The translations under genes and the position numbers were made by a program. The notes beneath the pieces were generated by a model. The model did not search any database. It had not been told where the DNA came from and saw only the letters and a list, made by a program, of their open reading frames with translations. A stretch of 64,000 nucleotides of DNA, taken from NCBI GenBank assembly GCA_946902875.1, contig OX336343.1:11343361-11407360 (forward strand), given 5' to 3'. Each line of letters begins with the position of its first letter. Positions within the stretch are counted from its first letter, which is position 1. Shown here one piece after another: positions 12,301 through 25,700 of this stretch. Origin of the DNA: Nematopogon swammerdamellus. Lineage: Eukaryota > Arthropoda > Insecta > Lepidoptera > Adelidae.

Positions 12301-15300
12301 TGAAGAGAAAAAATATGTCCCGACCAGGATTCGAACCTGGAACTCCGGCTTGAGCCGCCAGTGCGTTGTCAATTCCGCCACCGGGTCGACAACGTTGTTT
12401 GTTATATTGCTTCTGTAATGCGAGACTTTTCATTTCCTTTGCTCGCCAGACTGGTACAAAAATTATAACATTAGCTATATTTGCAAAGCTTTCGTGTATT
12501 CATATTAGTCTTCAGCTACATTAGTCAGCTTATGTCCAACATAAAGGCCCCTGGACTATTAAGGTGGTTGCAGACATTTTTAAAATACTATTAGCTATTG
12601 TTACGAAGCCTCACCCGGGGTTCATAGTGATGAAGACGCAGCAGGTCGGGTTGAGCGAGATCTCTGTGCCCTCAAAGACGAATCTCGTCTCGTGGCGCAT
12701 GATGGCAAGTTGGATGCTGAGGATCTGCTGCGCCACCACCGACAGCACTTCCAGCTCGATGCGGTTGAACTCGTCGAAGCACGCCCACGCCCCTGATTGC
12801 GCCAGCCCCTAATATCAACATATTATTTAATAGCATCTACCTAAACTTACATACCTTCATTTTCCTATTGTACGTACACTTTTTAGTTTAGGAGCTAGAT
12901 GGCCGTGACAGACGAACAGACTGAATAATTAATAAGAATTCCTGATTTTATCTACTCAAACCCCATCAAAAGATACCTTAAAGAACTTTCCGAGCGCCTT
13001 GTAGTCGAGCCCGTCGGAGCAGTTGAAGACGACGCACTTCTTAGCAACTGCTTTGGCCAAGTCTTTAGTAGTCTCGGTCTTACCGGTGCCAGCAGGACCC
13101 TCCGGCGCACCGCCCAGGTTCAGCTTTAGCGCACCCATCAGTGTCCTATTACAACATTTATCATGTTAGTTATGTCAATGTCAATGATAGTGGTATTACA
13201 AGAACTTGAGCGCGACAGCCCGTAGTCCACTGCCCATCGTACCAAGAAACACATAGCAGTAGATACTGGTGGGTAAACTATACCCCGTTCATCCTAGGAA
13301 CTAATGCCGAGCGGTTTCTCGCTTTCGCAACGGTTATTTATTACTCTTCTTTACACAGGACACAAGGTTGTGTTTGTGAGTCATAGGTGTATGCGAGAGT
13401 CATCTCAAAACCATAACGGCGCGTGCGTCGCTGCGCCTGGAGTTAGTTTTGCGTTTTTATTCTGAGAAGGTTTTAGGTAGCCAGGTGCAGTCGGCCGGTC
13501 AGTCGACGCATTACAATCAGTAGCCTTTCCTACGCGTCATAATAATAACGTATTAATTGTTTTGCATATTTTTCACGTGTTATTTTGAAGTTTTGTATAT
13601 TTTTTGTGTTGGTGAGTTAACTTATCCACCTACAATAGAAAGAACAGCTGAAGTAAGTAGATTAGGCACTAAATTTAAATAATATATAATTTAAATAATA
13701 AATAATTTACAGTGAAAATATAAATATTTAACTTGATTCCAAGCAAAAAATAAAAGTAAACAGGTTTATTGCAAAATTTTCATTCATGAAATAAATAAAC
13801 AATAATTCAATATATTTTTTTAATTAAACTATATTCATAACCTCAGTTCACAATCACTTCAATCACCCTTTGCGAGAGTGAGAGTACAGAGAAAGAGAAA
13901 CCGCTCGGCATTAGTTGCTATGATGAATCAACAGGTATCCAGTTTATTCATTATGGGACAGAGATAGCACCTACATTTTATACTAGTGACAGCGTCATGC
14001 GGGCCCATAAGGAGACGCGAGTTGTTTTTGTTATGTATTTAATTTTTATTATATGTCAGTACTAAGCATGTACCCGCTTTATAATATTTCTGCGTTAGAT
14101 AGATGCAAAGCTGAAAATGAAGAGAAAAAATACGTCCCGACCAGGATTCGAACCTGGAATACCGGCTCGACACGCCAGCACGTTACCATTTCGCCATCGG
14201 GTCGATGCTTTGAGGAAATATTATATATAGTTATCGCTCGGAAGAAATATACGGAGAAGCGGTGTTCCAGCGGCTGAGGTATGGGGTAAGGTAGCGGGGA
14301 GGCGGAGGGCAGAGTCGTGCGGAAGAGGGGAGGGCGCGCGGGGCGGGAAGCGTGCGGGAGACGGTCTGGCGGCCGGTGTGGGGGGCTCGCGCGGGGCGGG
14401 AAGCGTGCGGGAGAGAGGCAAGGGATAGGGAGAACGATCGCACTCGTGCGTCGGTGTGCATATTGTCTTTTCATTCTAACACTTCATCTCCAGATTCGCC
14501 ATCGCACCTTTGCATCGACAATGTATTAGTTTAAAGTAGGCGAAGCGCGATCGCAGCAGGCAGGCGACGACTGCGCGCTGCGGCCTCTCGCGCTCGACTA
14601 AGAGACTTGAGGATCGTGAACCGCAACTCGGTGGAACATGTTAGTTGGCCGAGTGAGTTATCTAGTACGCTAGTACATAATATATCTTTGGGTCGATGAT
14701 GTATTCTCTCAAAATTTCCAATAGTTGCATCTTCCATATTGAATGTTATCTTTTTTTTCGGCTTCGCATCTATCTAATGAAGAAGTGTTATTGTTATTTG
14801 TAGAGAAGGCTGGTTCACCTGGAAACCAATAACACAATGCTTCAAAGTTAGGAACTTTGGTGCAATGCTTTTGGCCTCCAGCCTAAGTCTCCCATCAGAG
14901 CCACAATTACGGCCGCGGTGGCTGCAGTCCCCCCACGAAGTGAGTATTGTGTGGGCTACCTGTAGCATCTGTCAGTGAGCGGAGTAGCCACCAGACGGCC
15001 TGTGTTGCCGAGGTACTCGAGGCCGTAGTCCACGTCGGTGGTAATCATGGAGCACATGATGCTGCTGCCCTTCCAGTAGTAACGCAACTGCGAGATCCAG
15101 TTGAAGTCTGTTATATCCGAGACAATCTTCTTCACCATATCGCGAAGTATGTCGCGACCTGACGAGATCGCAATAAAAATGTTTATGAAATTTTACCAAT
15201 AAAGTCAATTTATATTCGGCCACCATGGACTAGCATGCCAGCGTAGTGCCGGTAGCCGGTCTCATAACAACATAAATCTTATAAAGAGGGCCCTTGCCAC

Positions 15301-18300
15301 AGCGGACTTTCCCAGTCTGCTGGAACCACCAGGCCTATGTCGGGACGACGGAAGGAGGCCTGACGGGCTTAGTCCCATGGAGCCGAGGAAATGCTTTAGT
15401 ATGGGACGCGACGTGTGCTGACACCTTCGCACCTACCCTATTGCCGGCTCGTCCAATTCGGCTGGCTCCGCGGCTCCAGGTGCACAAAACCAAAAATTAA
15501 AAAAATACGTCGGCTTGCGCTGCCACTTCGAATTCCTGGCCTTTGCTGTGGAAATACTTGGCGTGTGGTCACCCGACGCAAGGACTTTCGGAAACGTCCT
15601 AGGAAAGCTCCTTATTGATAAGTCTGGTGACCGACGTGCCAAGTCTTTCTCCTTTCAGAGTCAGAGGCCTCCCCCCATGCCCTTTCACGCCAATCGGTGC
15701 TCTACAACTGCACTTGTCACAACGTATATCTATCAATACGAAAAACAAAAGTAGGTCGTCGATAAACCTCAGTAGGGTAGGTAGGGTAGGGTTAAACCCT
15801 TCCTGCCTTACGTACTAAGATAAGAAGGGAAGACCTACAGTTTTACGTGGAATTCTGACCACAGTCGGCCTCCAACGGTCGAACTGTCACCCATCCAAGT
15901 TTTGACCGCGCCTAGGTGTGCTTTAGATCACGAACGGCAGTCGACCGATAGCAACACTGAGCTACCGAGGCTGATAAAGGTTTAGTTTGGAGGTGGAGAG
16001 TGGCCCCTACAAACAACATGACAGTATACGTCACCGTGCACGTCGATAACGATGAGAGCCTCGACGGTGATGCGGTTGCCGGCGGAGAGCTCGCCCTGCA
16101 CCAGGTACACCAGCTGGTTGATCTGCTCCGTGCAGAGCTGCACCAGTGCCGGCAGACCTCCGCAGGGGATTGCTTCTGTCACCTGTGTACGTATTGCAAT
16201 TGGAACCAACCATTTTTACTTGTGAGAATTTCTTATGTGGGCTTCTGCAATTCCATGCTAGAATGTTACTGTTATCTTTCGTACTCTTCGTCCTTCAGTT
16301 AACAGATTATGTTTATTTCGAACAGCCCAGAGTTCCCACAACTTCCCTCTATGATATACAAGCAATTGTTCAGTAAGTCCAGCGACCTCTGGGTTTAGAG
16401 CTTGAATCACAGTCGTTTCGGGCGAAACCGTGGCCTTCTTCTGAACGCCCGGCCTCTTGACCGAACGTTTGTCAAAACTGTATTTGAACAGAGAGTAATG
16501 TACAGAGAGCGGGACCGATCTTGGCAGGTCCAGAAACCAAAACTAGGTCACTAGGTCGGATTGGGGATAAAGTATGAGGCAGAGGGGGGACGAGCTACCC
16601 CCGCCAGTCTCACTTTCACCCCGCACAGCCAGTCGTCTTAATATCTCTCTCGCGCCCGCTCTGTGCTCATATTGCCTCTCCCTAGCGCAGCGCTCGTCAG
16701 TGTTCTCCCTCACACCCGCACCGTACTCGTATAGTGAATCCTTCGCACCAACGTACATGCGCGTGGGCGACACGCCAAGATCGGTCCCGCTATTTGTAAA
16801 GAGCCACTTACCTCACTAGTGAGCTGCACGCAGCAGCCGACCTGTACGATCTGACCTGGCCAGTTGAGGACCCAGACGTCGCGCGGGGTGCCCGGATACG
16901 CGGCCACCGCCTCCGCAGCCACGTCCCGCAGCGATATGCTCATCTGTTCCTCCAGCTGCTGCAGCCAGCGCTCCACCATGCCCTAACCACCATGCACCCA
17001 CTTCATCACTATACATCAAACATCGACACGACCAAAAGGGAAGCGCTGACCGCTCCATACCGAGAGGAACACACCAGGCTAACGTCAGGGTGTACCAGGT
17101 GATGTAATGTAGCCGCCAATGTATTGTATTGTTTATTGATCATTCATATGGCAGTTGGACTGCACTCGAACTTGTCACAATTTGTTCTATCCGGTTCAAT
17201 TACACCCACGAACAAGAACCGACAAGAAACTTCGCAGGGTATTTTTTTTTAAATAATTTTTTATTTTAGTTTAGTAGGTACTAGCCAGATAATAACATCG
17301 CTTGCATAACATCACATCAAAACACAGCTTGAGAGCAAGATTAACAATTTTTCTAAGAGTTCTGCTACAAAGTCTCATTAAAAACCGGCCAAGTGCGAGT
17401 CGAACTCGCGCACCGAGGGTTCAGTATCGCCATGTCATGGTAGCGCCACTCACGCCATCTATGGCGTGTTATGAAATGCTTCATATTTGTTAAATGTCAT
17501 GATTAGTTAAAATGCTTCAAACTTAGTTTTAGTTTCTTCTATGGGAACCCCGTGAATTTTTTACTTTTTCTTATTTTTATTTTGTTGTTATATCGGCCAT
17601 AATAGCACATATTCTGTGAAAATTTCAACGGGCTACCTATTACGGTTCAAGAGATACAGCCCTCGGACAGACGGACGGACGGACGGACAGACAGACAGAC
17701 AGACGGCGTAGGCTTAGTAATAGGGTCCCGTACCGGATACGGAACCCTAATTAAGTGTATCAGGCATGGGTATCAGGTGTCAGGCAGAAGCCTTTGTCAA
17801 ACTTTGATAAGTATGTAATTTGTTTCAACATAATTTTATGTTATTAAGTACCTATATTAAACATACTACAATGTAGTATAATTGTCAAAAAATTCAAATA
17901 TATGAATATTAAGATACTTGAAGTACCAAGTTGTCAATGGGTTAATAAAATTGAAGTAATAATCATACCTAGTCAAAAGTTATCTAATTATGCAGTCAGG
18001 TAAGTAGTAGGTATATAGTGAGATACCATTAAAAACACAAACCACTGAACGGCTTAATTTATACTACCTACCTGGTTAGCATACTCCTGTGCTCAACCAC
18101 CCATACTGGGTTTACTTACATACTGCATGCATGCATGTGCAGCAGCAGTTGGGCATAGCTTGAGATATTTAACAACATAACTTGATGACTAAGCTATAGC
18201 ATTGCAGGAGAGGATAGAAAAGTGTGGAGATGTGTCCTTTGTTTCCCCTATGTCGAGCACTGCGTGAGGTCCTGTTCCATGTGTGTTGCATTGGGCGTAC

Positions 18301-19687
18301 GAATAATCCACTAAAAACGCAAAGCAATGTACGGACGACGTATGGCGGTCGATCAGGGCCACCTCACGTCCTCGTTGGCATGCATCTTGTCGTCTCTGCA
18401 GTGTGAAACGTGTACTATCGTTGTCGAGCGGCTGTGTCAAACATCTCCACAGTACCATATAACTCCAATCAACAACATACCTTTGCATCAGCGGGCTGTA
18501 TGGTAGAAGAGAGGTTGACAATCTCTCCCTCAGCAGAAGTCATAGCCGTAATCTCCGTTTCCGCGTTGAACTCCAGCGTGTAGATACCTTCGAAGCATTT
18601 CTTCAGATGCGGTTGTACTCGCATCGGGTCCTTCGTCTCTGACAGAATCTCCAGGAGTTCATCATTGGAGAGGAAGAAGAATCTGGAAGGGTAACCTAAC
18701 TGTAGTTAGTAACAACCTGGAACACAACCAAAAGGGGCACAAAACATCGAGAACTGTTCTTTTTATGGTTCCGTACCTTAAAAGGAAAACGGAACCATTA
18801 TAAGATCACCCCGGTGTCCGTCCGTCTATCACAGAGGTTTTTCTCGAAAAGTAAGTAACGTAGGAACTTGCAATTTTGCATAATGATAGATCTTGATGAC
18901 GCGCGCATATATAGCTTGTTAAGCTAAACATTTATTTGACATTAATATGGGGGGCCAATTTGTTACCTAAAAAAATTTAAGTCAAGTCATTTTCAATCAC
19001 CAAGTGCATGAGCGCTGGTAATAGCCATTTGTTTTTAAACTACTAACCTCGGGAAGAACAACCTCTTCTTCTCTAAGTAGTCATTGAGCCCCCTCTGTAT
19101 CTCGTCCAGCAGTACGTTGTTCATCTTCATCTTCTTGAGGAGTGCGGGGTAAGCGGTAGCTTCGATCACCATCGGATTCTTCTGTGTGGCTGCCATTATG
19201 AGTCTCCATTCTCCGTCCACTTCGCGGAAGTTACGCGCCTCTGTCGGCATTTGACGCATGATGTCTTCGGAAGAGAATATTGGCTCCAGGTACATCCATG
19301 TGGCTTGGCACTGCAGACAGTTATTATTTTGAGACATGTAATATAATTATTTCCAACAGATCTCCACGTGCCACAGTCCTCCCTCACACACTTTCTGACG
19401 CTTCTTACACATTGATAATGTTGTTAAAGAAGCCCTTCAGTTTCGAATAATACACACCAGACCTCTTTTGAAGCGATGCTTGATTTTGTCAAATACTTTG
19501 CCACTGTCACAGAATACTTAATAGTTCCTCCACTGTTTAAAAAAAATAATTTATGCAAAGAGGGATGTCAGGTATGACATTTCTAATAAAATAAATATTT
19601 ATGTCAATTTAAAAACCACCATGTTAGAAGCAGTTATGCTTCTAGGTAAATACCTGAGTGAGCAGTTTGAGTTCATCCATTGCCATG

Positions 19688-19726
<39 letters not shown>

Positions 19727-22700
19727 TGAGTTAATGTATTTTATGTAATCCAGCATCAGTGGCTAAGTCAGAGGGGCCAAAGCACATGCTCCGGCCAGCC
19801 AATATCACCTCGGAGAAGGTAGGTGTCTTCGGAGACTTTCCTTTGTATTGCTGGCTATACTGGACTAGAGAACACAGCCGAGGCTGCTATGCGGTCATAT
19901 CTTATGAATATATACCATGAAAAAGTGTTGTGGTCGAGTACATTTTCAAGTGATAAACTTCGCCAGCCTCGGTAGCTCGGTGGTGCGGTCGGTCGACTCT
20001 TATTTATTAGGCAACTCTGAGCGCGGTCAGTACTTGGATGGATTACGGCTCGACCGTTGGAGGCTGACCGTGGTTCGGATTCCTATGGGTCCCTGTAGGT
20101 CCCTTCCCTTCTTACTTTACTAGGTGGTAGGGTTTATCCCGGCCGGGTTGGTACCACCGCACTGAACGAAACGTCGCTCGAAACGGCTATGTAAATAGTT
20201 CGTATTTTCCGTCCAGTTCATTGTAGCCGACATGAAATGAAGGGAAGCACTGACACGGCACCTAGTTCACCCGGTGTTATGGGCTTACATCACGGATGTT
20301 GTAGGTGATGTAACCAACCGGGTCGGTTTCCATAAAAAAAAATTGCTTTAAAATTATTTCATTTTATACCCGAGCTCAACACTATGGATGAAGGTATATA
20401 TTCCAAATAAGCTGCGCTTCTACACATCCCAAAGGTTAGTTTGTAAAAAACGCTGCACAGCATTAAATCCGCCTTTTGTGTTCCATGTTTAATTGTGCGC
20501 AATAAAGTACTTTTGTTTTGATTTGATGTTTTACTGTCGTTCTGCCGCTCTCCAAATATACAAACACTAAAATAGATCTGCTTTCGGTATGTATGGGCTT
20601 TGCGGCTCTTCCCGACCCTTCCACTCACATTCGCTTCGTAAATATTTTAAAGTATTTTCTCATCTATCATCATAATACAGAAAGAATGACCGCAAATGAT
20701 AAAACAATATTTTATGCAATCCGGTAACGGGCGGCTGAGTGAGAGGGAAGCATATGCTCCGACCGGCCAGTAGTACCGCCCGCGCCTCCGAGAACATATG
20801 CTCCGACCGGCCAGTAGTACCGCCCGCGCCTCCGAGAACATATGCTCCGACCGGCCAGTAGTACCGCCCGCGCCTCCGAGAACATATGCTCCGACCGGCC
20901 AGTAGTACCGCCCGCGCCTCCGAGAACATATGCTCCGACCGGCCAGTAGTACCGCCCGCGCCTCCGAGAACATATGCTCCGACCGGCCAGTAGTACCGCC
21001 CGCGCCTCCGAGAACATATGCTCCGACCGGCCAGTAGTACCGCCCGCGCCTCCGAGAACATATGCTCCGACCGGCCAGTAGTACCGCCCGCGCCTCCGAG
21101 AACATATGCTCCGACCGGCCAGTAGTACCGCCCGCGCCTCCGAGAACATATGCTCCGACCGGCCAGTAGTACCGCCCGCGCCTCCGAGAACATATGCTCC
21201 GACCGGCCAGTAGTACCGCCCGCGCCTCCGAGAACATATGCTCCGACCGGCCAGTAGTACCGCCCGCGCCTCCGAGAACATATGCTCCGACCGGCCAGTA
21301 GTACCGCCCGCGCCTCCGAGAACATATGCTCCGACCGGCCAGTAGTACCTACAGCTTTCTAACTACCTCTCCTCAAACCAACTTCTCGATCAGCTTCAAT
21401 CTGGCTTTAGGCCAGCGCATAGCACGACTTCAGCACTAGTCAAAATCACAGACGATATACGCCATGCCATGGATAATCGTAAACTCACAATTCTTGTCCT
21501 GCTTGATTTCAGCAGTGCCTTCAACTCTGTTGATTTTGACATTATGCTGGCTATACTTGGAACCCTTAATATTTCACAACCGGTAATTGACTGGTTCTCC
21601 TCCTACCTGTATGGTCGCTGCCAATGTGTTCGTTTGGATAACATTTCCTCGAACTGGTGTTGTACCACGGCTGGCGTACCACAAGGCGGCGTTCTTTCTC
21701 CCCTTCTTTTCTCTATTTTCATCAACACTGTCGTTGCATCTCTTATGTGTCACTACCACCTTTACGCTGACGACTTGCAGCTCTATAGGCACTTTAGGGT
21801 TGAGGATGTTGACAGTGCTTTTGCTCTCATGAACATCGATCTTGACTCAGTACTCTCGTGGGCTGAGCGATATGGTCTACTGGTAAACCCACAGAAAACT
21901 CAGGCGATTATTATCGGTTCTACAAAACTCTTAGGCAAACTAGACAAAACATATTTACCACATATTCTCTTTAATGGTGTCGCAGTCCCTCTGGTTAAGG
22001 TGGTAAAAAACCTTGGCCTTTACATTGATGAGACGTTATCATGGAACGTACAAGTCGGTGAGGTTAGTCGGAAAGTGTTCGCCAGCATGCATTCTCTCAA
22101 GCGTCTGCAGAATTTCCTACCTATCAGCACAAAGACTATGTTGGTACAATCTCTTCTCCTCCCTATTCTAGACTATGCTGATGTCTGTTACCTCGACGTC
22201 AATGAAGAGCTGCTGAATAAGCTGGACCGGCTACTAAACATGTGCATCCGTTACATTTTCGGTCTGCGGAAATTTGATCACATTTCTGAGTTCCGGTCTA
22301 GCCTTCAGTGGCTCGACATACGTCGTCGCAGAAATTCCCATGTCCTCTCTCTCTTGTACTGCACACTGAATGACCCTGCTGCTCCTAAATACCTATCCGA
22401 CCGTTTCCAAATGCTGTCCTCCCACGGTGTACCATTAAGATCCTCTGACACCCTTGTCCTTGCTATCCCGTCCCACTCCTCGGTATTTTATACTGATTCT
22501 TTCACAGTGCACGCTGCACGCATGTGGAACGAACTTCCTCTTCGTTTACGACAGTGTGCATCGATCCACACGTTCAGAGTGCTCTTGAAAGACTATCTCC
22601 TCAATTCCTAAATCTCATCTCCTACTTCCGTATCCCTAGTTTCTGAGCAAATTCATAATGTGTTGTGTAATGTCTGAGTTTTATTTTGTATATGTTTATA

Positions 22701-25700
22701 TATGTTTATTATTTATTATGAATAATATATGTGTATTATATGCATTATATATATAGATATATACTATTTGTCCTTCTATTTTCTATTTTATAAGACTTTG
22801 TTTTGTTTACTTTGTCTTGTTGCACCTACCCTGGTTCTATATGTAAATAAGGGTAGGCTGGTGGAAAATGCCATAGGCATTAAGTACTACCTTCTGTACA
22901 ACAATTATGTGCAATAAACGTTTTTTGATTTGATTTGATTAGTACCGCCCGCGCCTCCGAGAACCCGCCGTACGGGAGACTTCCATTTTTAGACATTACC
23001 TGCAGCCACTGATCGAGTATGTCTTGCATGGATATAAGCTTCTCCTCCCACGCCGCCATGTCGGCCTCGAACGCCTTCACGTATGGCGAACCGCGCATCG
23101 TTTGAGCCTTGAGGATATGATCGTCGAGCTGCTGTTGGATGTCGTCCAAGCCTCCAATGATGCCAACGCCTGTTTCTCTGTGGATATCAGGCGAGTATGT
23201 TACTGGAAGCTATATTTTGTTAGTTAACATTTTAGAATCAAAACATCTAGCTTTGCTTTAATATACTAATAATAAGTGTCATTCAGGCAGGCAGTAAAAC
23301 AGATTATTTCTGTATTTTCAAAATAAAACGATTACTCTGTCCCTTATAAGGAGGTGACGAACCCTCCATGGCTTCATCAAACATATCCGAGCCCGTTGCA
23401 GGTAGGAGAAAGTTTCAATCGAGCACGAGACAAGCGATTGGCCAATTTTGCTCTCTTACAGCGCGCTAGACGTTTCGGCTCGCGTCAAGTCAAACCCTCG
23501 TCAGCTAGTCCGCGTTGACTAGGAGGAACTAGTCCCATGCTCGACCTCCCTCTCTCTGCAGATCCAAACTCTTGTACGAAGCTTCCAGTGCGGCGCGCGA
23601 AGCTCTTTTCATGAAGGAGCTTTTGGCCGATCTAGACTTTACTTTTTTTCGATGTAACAATTGATTTCTAGTACCGCTTGCTGGGCCATTCACCCGTCTG
23701 TCTTTCAAGCGCCGTCTGTCTTTCTCGGTTGCCAGCGGTATTTTCTAGTTGTTACTGGTCTTTCCCAGTCTGGCGAAAATACTCATATAACTCAAGAGTA
23801 ATAAATAACCGAGTTATGTACATACCTATACCTACATCTCACCGATGCAATCGCGTAACACTATGTTATCGTAAATAGGAACTGACCAGTAAGGTCGGCA
23901 GCGATCGGAATTCGAAAATAACAAAGTCAGATTTGCCGTGAAATTCTGAACTATACTATGAACGAAACTGCGAGCACACTATTACCTATACCTATAAATG
24001 TAAAGATATTTCGACGATCATCGACCCACCTGTACGGCGTGACCAGGAACTTGATTCCGACCCACTCCTGCTTCATCTTTTCTAGCGCCATCTCTAGTGA
24101 GTACTCCTTGCTGGCGAACTGCTCGATCTCCTCGAGCTGCGACGGGAACGCTTGCAGACCCGCCTCCACCATCTCTGCGAGTGTCGACTCCGGCTCGTGG
24201 ACAACCTCCGCGCCTACCAGATCGCTGATCTTAGCCCAGTGACGCTCGCGCATGCCCTGCAACATGGTAACATTTGTGTTTTACTCACTGTCACACACCT
24301 GCAAACTGCTTTACCCGACATGGCAGCCCATTACACCTTGCTCCTACTGGAATTCGGTGGTTGTGCCATGCCACTTAGACTCAATTACCTACACGCAAAA
24401 CACGGACTATTTTTCATAAATGTTTCAAAGGACCTTTATCTGTAAGTACCTACCAATTCGAACGGGTTTAATTCTAGTAAGGTAAGGGAAGGGATGTACA
24501 ATTTTCATTCAGGAACACACGTGTTAATAAAAGAAATGTAGATACTTATCGAAGTCAGGAGAGAAAGAAAGTGGTGCACGCCAAAAGAAAAACCTTTGCA
24601 AAACATTTTTATGACCAGTTTTCAATCTCCTACAAAAAAACACCGCTCATACACTGACCTTGTTGCATATAGCGGAGAGCACGGGCAACAGAACGCGGAA
24701 TTTCTCTACGCGATTGCGCACCATGTCCGCGACGCGCTTCGCTCCCGGGTACTCAAACATCTGCTTGCCTAGCTTGTACAGTAGCTTCCACGCAGCCTCC
24801 ACCTCCTCCGCGATAAGCTCCGCGTCCAAACCTAGGAACGGTCCATTATACCTGGTGGAAAAAGTTATTTCTCAAATGTTGGCCTTCAAAGTTAAGTTTC
24901 AGATTGTTTATGGATTTTCCTGCCTGGTTAAAAATCCAATCTGAACGTGAGAAAATGTTTCGGAACCCAAATTATATTAGTGCAGTCCCTTCGTGCCGTA
25001 TTCGTCATCGACAATAGTTTCAAGGACCCAGTTACGTGTTTTCTTTACATATCAGATTCCCATTTGATACCATCGCATCAGCTCCATAAAGTGCCTTCAT
25101 TATATTAATTCTAAAATTAAGTACCTATTCTAATAAGTTTACTCAATAATTTTGTTCGTTTGTGGCATCTAAATATGAAATAGTCCCTGCCAGCTACGGA
25201 ACCCTAAGAAAACTCACCACTTCTCGTATCCATAGTAGAAGTCGTATGCTGTGTGCCAGAGCTTGTAGAAGGGATCGACAGAGGCGAGCATGGTCTGCAG
25301 ACTAAAGTATACCGACAACTCCTGATCCAGCAGCTGCTCCTCCGTTATTATTTCCTCAGCTTCGCGTTTGTCTTCCTGCATTAATATCATATTCTCTTCA
25401 TACAAGTCAACATGTGAAAGTTTTCAAGTTTTAGCCAAGAGTTAATGTAGTAAAAGCTTATTTTTTTAAGCAGAGTTGCACACACCACTCAACGGGATTA
25501 TTCAATGTGTAACTTAACGAATTAACTTCTACGATTTCAGGAAAAATTTTACGAAGCATTTTAACTTTTCTTGCAAAATGTTCTATTTGCCTATTCTTGA
25601 ATGTAAGTATTCTGAAAAATAATTTATCAAGACCTATTTTCTTTGAAAATCTTTCAAAACCAAAAAGTTCCGTAAAGTGCACACCTGCAATTTGTTATAA

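Noticed and set aside
14079..14474. Overlapping Pro/Ala/Arg-rich frames on the minus strand
   Set aside because: Composition artefact of a G-rich tract plus a SINE.
20647..21325. Three overlapping minus-strand frames of about 190-220 codons with a repeating peptide
   Set aside because: They are the three frames of a 44-bp satellite without stop codons; a period not divisible by three makes every frame encode the same peptide.
20751..21349. CRISPR-like regular repeat
   Set aside because: Units are head-to-tail with no variable spacers, in an animal genome.
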